The notes under the pieces: generated by a model
What the model saw: only the letters and a program-made list of their open reading frames with translations
Databases searched by the model: none
Told to the model about the DNA's origin: nothing
Part shown: positions 5,698 through 8,843 of the stretch, piece after piece
Layout: every line of letters begins with the position of its first letter
Numbering within the stretch: the first letter of the stretch is position 1
Assembly: GCA_012103495.1 (NCBI GenBank)
Contig: WLWR01000057.1
Span: 1-8,843, forward strand
Reading direction: 5' to 3'
Length of the DNA: 8,843 nucleotides
DNA from: Legionellales bacterium
GTDB lineage: Bacteria > Pseudomonadota > Gammaproteobacteria > WLWR01
Position numbers and translations under genes: made by a program

Positions 5698-6267
5698 ATG
5701 ACTTCACGGCAATTGGAACAACAGATTATTTGTAATGTGTTGCAAGGTGATCATCAATCTTTTAATTTACTTATCACTAAATACAACACACGCATTCGCA
5801 TTTTGGCGCAACAATTTATGTCCAATCCTGCAGCGGTGGATGATGTGTGTCAGGATGTTTTCTTAAATGGCTTTCGGCATTTGGCACAATTTCAAGGGCG
5901 ATGCCAATTTTACACGTGGTTGCATCGCATTGCCTTGAATGTGATTTGGCAGCATCTTAAATTGGATCAACGGTTTATCCCCTCAACCATCGACGACAAT
6001 CAGTTTAATGGGGCGATGTTGCCAGATGCCTTATTAACGTGTGAAACGCCGGAACATTTAGCCATCACCGATGAGTTGAAACTTGCTTTGATGTTAGCGA
6101 TAGAAACCTTGCCTATCGATTTACGGCAGTCGGTATTGTTACGTGAGATTGAAGGCATGAGTTACCAACAGATTGCACAGACGATGCAGTGTCCGGTGGG
6201 CACGGTGCGATCACGAATTTTTCGTGCGCGTCATTGGGTTGAACAACATATTTCAGCATACTTGTGA
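5698..6267 (+). CDS. rpoE: ECF RNA polymerase sigma factor, RpoE/AlgU type
   Basis: A group IV sigma factor directing RNA polymerase to envelope-stress promoters. The 189-residue length equals that of E. coli RpoE within two residues. Region 2 spans about residues 22-90, with the promoter-melting motif FYTWLHRIALN at 71-81 (E. coli FYTWLYRIAVN). Region 4 spans about residues 128-185, with LPIDLRQSVLLREIEGMSY and the recognition helix PVGTVRSRIFRAR (166-178), nearly identical to E. coli. Start ATG 5698 gives the family N-terminus; no clear Shine-Dalgarno is present. In E. coli and Pseudomonas this gene is followed by rseABC or mucABCD and then lepA. Here lepA follows after 107 bases with no anti-sigma gene. 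The sigma factor may be controlled by an anti-sigma encoded elsewhere, or only at transcription. Confidence 0.93.
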   Translation: MTSRQLEQQIICNVLQGDHQSFNLLITKYNTRIRILAQQFMSNPAAVDDVCQDVFLNGFRHLAQFQGRCQFYTWLHRIALNVIWQHLKLDQRFIPSTIDDNQFNGAMLPDALLTCETPEHLAITDELKLALMLAIETLPIDLRQSVLLREIEGMSYQQIAQTMQCPVGTVRSRIFRARHWVEQHISAYL

Positions 6268-6330
6268 GTATCATTGATAAAACATGATTCATGCTGGATG
6301 AAAAATCTCGTCTATCTGTTGGTTATCGGG

Positions 6331-6336
6331 TAGAAT
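6331..6336 (+). promoter_or_regulatory. Weak candidate -10 of lepA
   Basis: TAGAAT (5 of 6 to TATAAT) in the 107-base rpoE-lepA gap, about 40 bases before the lepA start, with a poor -35. It is flanked by the direct repeat ATCGGG at 6325-6330 and 6335-6340. A run of T follows at 6345-6351 but no stable hairpin precedes it, so it is not called a terminator. Confidence 0.3.
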
Positions 6337-6374
6337 CGGGACTGTTTTTTTATCAATTGACTTAAACCATTGTT

Positions 6375-8180
6375 GTGACTGATTTAGCGCACATTCGTAA
6401 TTTTTCTATTATTGCCCATATTGATCATGGTAAATCGACCTTGTCTGATCGATTTATTCAACATTGCGGGGGATTGTCTGCGCGTGAAATGGCGGATCAA
6501 GTATTGGATTCGATGGATTTGGAACGAGAAAAAGGGATTACGATTAAGGCGCAGAGCGTGACTTTAACCTATCAAGCTAAAGATGGTGAGCAGTATCAAT
6601 TGAATTTTATCGACACACCAGGGCATGTGGACTTCAGTTATGAAGTATCACGATCTTTGTTTGCTTGTGATGGCGCGTTATTGGTGGTGGATGCCGGGCA
6701 GGGAGTGGAAGCACAAACCGTCGCCGTTTGTTACACCGCGGTTGAACAGGGATTAACCGTATTGCCCGTGTTGAATAAAATTGACTTACCGCAAGCCGAG
6801 CCTGAACGTGTGCAACAAGAAATTGAAGACATTATTGGTTTGGAAACGGATCATATTATTGGGGTGAGTGCCAAAACTGGACAGAATATTGACCAAGCGC
6901 TGGAAATGTTGGTGAATCACATTCCACCACCAACCGGTGATTCACAAGCACCGCTGCAAGCTTTGATTATTGATTCTTGGTTTGATAACTATTTAGGCGT
7001 TATTTCATTGGTACGGATCAAACACGGTCGTCTCAACGCAGGCGATAAGATCCTCGTGATGTCGACGGGTAAAACGCATTTGGTGGATCAAGTGGGTGTG
7101 TTTACACCCAAGCGTGAACAAAAATCATTGCTAAATACCGGTGAAGTCGGATTTGTGGTGGCTGGCATTAAAGATATTCACGGAGCACCGGTGGGCGATA
7201 CCTTAACATTGGCTTATCAACCCGCTGAACAACCTTTAGCTGGGTTTCAAAAAGTACGTCCCCAAGTGTATGCTGGGTTTTTTCCCATCAGCAGCGATGA
7301 TTATCCGGCATTTCGAGATGCCTTGGCAAAATTACGATTGAATGACGCTTCCTTGTTTTTTGAACCAGAAAACTCCGATGCATTGGGCTTGGGCTTTCGC
7401 TGTGGATTTTTGGGCATGTTACACATGGAAATTATTCAGCAGCGATTGATTCGCGAATATGAATTGGACTTAATCACCACCGCTCCCACGGTTGTGTATG
7501 AATTGGTGACCACCAAAGGAGACACTTTGCACATTGCCAATCCATGTGATTTGCCAGAACCCAATCAAATTCAAGAAATGCGCGAACCTATTGCCAGGGC
7601 CAATATTCTCGTACCGCAACAATATTTGGGCAATGTGATCACCTTGTGTGTCGAGCGCCGTGGTGTGCAAATGAATATGCAATATTTGGGACAGCAAGTC
7701 TCACTGACGTATGATTTGCCGATGAATGAAGTGGTATTGGATTTCTTTGATCGATTAAAATCAGTCAGCCGTGGGTATGCATCATTGGATTATGAGTTTC
7801 ATCATTTTCAAAGCTCCAACATGGTGAAACTGGACATGCTTATTGGCGGCGAACGAGTCGATGCATTGGCTTTAATGGTGCATAAAGATAAAGCTTACGC
7901 GCGTGGGCGAGAACTTACAGAAAAAATGCGTGAATTGATTCCACGACAAATGTTTGATGTGGCAATTCAAGCAGCCATTGGCAATCACATTCTTGCGCGG
8001 CAAACTGTCAAAGCCTTGCGTAAGAATGTTACGGCCAAATGTTACGGTGGTGATGTGTCACGCAAACGTAAATTATTAGAAAAACAAAAAGCAGGGAAGA
8101 AACGCATGAAGCAAGTTGGAAAAGTTGAAATTCCACAAGAAGCGTTTTTAGCTGTATTTAAAGCGAAAGAGGATCACTGA
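6375..8180 (+). CDS. lepA: Translation elongation factor 4 (LepA), ribosomal GTPase
   Basis: LepA/EF4 is a translational GTPase that binds the ribosome; back-translocation and a role in 30S biogenesis have been proposed. It is 601 residues (E. coli 599). The G domain shows G1 AHIDHGKST (residues 14-22), the G2 region EREKGITIKAQ (50-60), G3 DTPGH (80-84, with catalytic-type His84), G4 NKID (134-137) and G5 SAK (165-167). Domains II, III and V follow, with the LepA-specific C-terminal domain rich in Lys/Arg (about 550-590, KRKLLEKQKAGKKRMKQ). The GTG start at 6375 gives the family N-terminus, IRNFSIIAHIDHGKST, but has no visible Shine-Dalgarno. Its stop codon overlaps the lepB start in TGATG, so lepA and lepB are translationally coupled. 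Confidence 0.97.
   Translation: MTDLAHIRNFSIIAHIDHGKSTLSDRFIQHCGGLSAREMADQVLDSMDLEREKGITIKAQSVTLTYQAKDGEQYQLNFIDTPGHVDFSYEVSRSLFACDGALLVVDAGQGVEAQTVAVCYTAVEQGLTVLPVLNKIDLPQAEPERVQQEIEDIIGLETDHIIGVSAKTGQNIDQALEMLVNHIPPPTGDSQAPLQALIIDSWFDNYLGVISLVRIKHGRLNAGDKILVMSTGKTHLVDQVGVFTPKREQKSLLNTGEVGFVVAGIKDIHGAPVGDTLTLAYQPAEQPLAGFQKVRPQVYAGFFPISSDDYPAFRDALAKLRLNDASLFFEPENSDALGLGFRCGFLGMLHMEIIQQRLIREYELDLITTAPTVVYELVTTKGDTLHIANPCDLPEPNQIQEMREPIARANILVPQQYLGNVITLCVERRGVQMNMQYLGQQVSLTYDLPMNEVVLDFFDRLKSVSRGYASLDYEFHHFQSSNMVKLDMLIGGERVDALALMVHKDKAYARGRELTEKMRELIPRQMFDVAIQAAIGNHILARQTVKALRKNVTAKCYGGDVSRKRKLLEKQKAGKKRMKQVGKVEIPQEAFLAVFKAKEDH
8169..8172 (+). promoter_or_regulatory. Shine-Dalgarno of lepB
   Basis: GAGG inside the last codons of lepA lies seven bases before the lepB ATG at 8180. 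It supports this start and coupled translation with lepA. Confidence 0.7.
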
Positions 8181-8843
8181 TGAATTTAAACTTTGCCTTA
8201 ATATTGATTATCTTGGTCATGATCAGTGGGGTGGCCATTGGTTTAGATAAAGGCTGGTTTGCCAAACGGCGCGACGTTGCCCAAGCGCGACCCAAGTGGA
8301 TTGAATGGAGTTACGCGTTTTTTCCAATTTTTGTGATCGTTTTATTGATTCGCTCGTTTGCGGGTGAATTGTTTCGCATCCCTTCTGGATCATTGGAACC
8401 CACATTACAAGTTGGTGATATGGTGTTGGTGAATAAATTTCAATACGGTTTAAAATGGCCAGTGGTCAATCGAAAATTCATTTCAGTCAGTGAGCCACAG
8501 CCAGGGGATATCGCTGTCTTTTTATGGCCGGCCGATCCTTCCTTGTATTATGTGAAGCGAGTGGTGGGAGTGCCCGGAGATCACATTGAATATCAAAATA
8601 AACAATTTAAAATCAATGGTCAGCCTGTTGAGCAAACCTACGTGGGTGAGGTGTCGGTATTTGATGGTTTTGGCCAGTTACGTCAAGTGCAGCAATGGGA
8701 TGAAACGCTCAATGGTACAACCTATTCAGTGTATCGACGACCGGAAGTGATTGCTCATGATTTTGAGCTCACGGTTCCTCCCGATCATTATTTTATGATT
8801 GGTGACAATCGTGACGATAGCATGGACAGTCGTCATTGGGGGT
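8180..8843 (+). CDS. lepB: Signal peptidase I (LepB), truncated by window end
   Basis: Inner membrane serine protease that removes signal peptides from exported proteins; the active site faces the periplasm. 221 codons are present before the window ends. Two N-terminal membrane helices are seen at about residues 4-22 and 44-59, joined by a basic cytoplasmic loop (KRRDVAQARPKW). Box B contains the catalytic serine, Ser71, in IPSGSLEPTLQVGD; the residue after it is Leu where E. coli has Met. The general base Lys126 lies in YVKRVVGVPGD. Box E is GDNRDDSMDSRHWG (208-221). The start ATG overlaps the lepA stop by one base (TGATG). The lepA-lepB order is as in E. coli, where rnc and era follow; the window ends before they could be seen. 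Confidence 0.96.
   Translation, partial: MNLNFALILIILVMISGVAIGLDKGWFAKRRDVAQARPKWIEWSYAFFPIFVIVLLIRSFAGELFRIPSGSLEPTLQVGDMVLVNKFQYGLKWPVVNRKFISVSEPQPGDIAVFLWPADPSLYYVKRVVGVPGDHIEYQNKQFKINGQPVEQTYVGEVSVFDGFGQLRQVQQWDETLNGTTYSVYRRPEVIAHDFELTVPPDHYFMIGDNRDDSMDSRHWG

Noticed and set aside
6283..6293. CATGATTCATG palindrome in the rpoE-lepA gap as an operator or terminator
   Set aside because: The stem is only five base pairs with a one-base centre, is AT-rich and has no adjacent T run; likely chance.
8223..8405. 60-codon minus-strand frame inside lepB
   Set aside because: Antisense to an intact signal peptidase I with all its catalytic boxes.

Overview
The window reads as a chromosomal segment of a gammaproteobacterium, most likely a host-associated member of the Legionellales/Coxiellaceae type. 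Three things point that way: the proteins resemble gammaproteobacterial families (RF2, class II LysRS, YgfZ, SdhE, YgfX, RpoE, LepA, LepB); their order is a reduced form of the known ygfZ | sdhE-ygfX | nadB | rpoE-rseABC-lepA-lepB neighbourhood; and one AT-rich accessory gene encodes an ankyrin-like repeat protein with a C-terminal membrane hairpin, typical of intracellular bacteria with a Dot/Icm system. The taxonomic placement is inference; no rRNA or other marker is present.

Layout: (1) 1-2127, + strand: the 3' part of prfB followed 12 bases later by lysS, a translation operon. (2) 2085-3725, - strand: a 546-residue repeat protein, convergent with lysS and overlapping its last 43 bases. 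It has ankyrin-like modules, two recent internal tandem duplications (114 bp and 57 bp), two predicted membrane helices and an acidic C-terminal tail. (3) 3744-4061: a gene-free stretch. Its AT-rich part carries a TTAA-N7-TTAA inverted repeat resembling a PmrA-type site, about 110 bases upstream of the repeat gene; the rest is unexplained. (4) 4062-4976, - strand: ygfZ. (5) 5005-6267, + strand: sdhE (possibly leaderless), ygfX (TTG start, 50-base overlap with sdhE) and rpoE with its own extended -10 candidate. (6) 6375-8843, + strand: lepA and, by a 1-base stop/start overlap, lepB, which runs off the end of the window.

Functionally most genes are housekeeping: translation termination and lysine charging (prfB, lysS), iron-sulfur and flavin enzyme maintenance (ygfZ, sdhE, ygfX), envelope-stress transcription (rpoE), ribosome rescue or biogenesis (lepA) and release of exported proteins from the membrane (lepB). 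The most unusual points are the repeat protein, which is a candidate secreted effector with a candidate regulatory site, and the absence of nadB and rseABC from a cluster that otherwise kept its order, leaving an ECF sigma factor with no linked anti-sigma gene.
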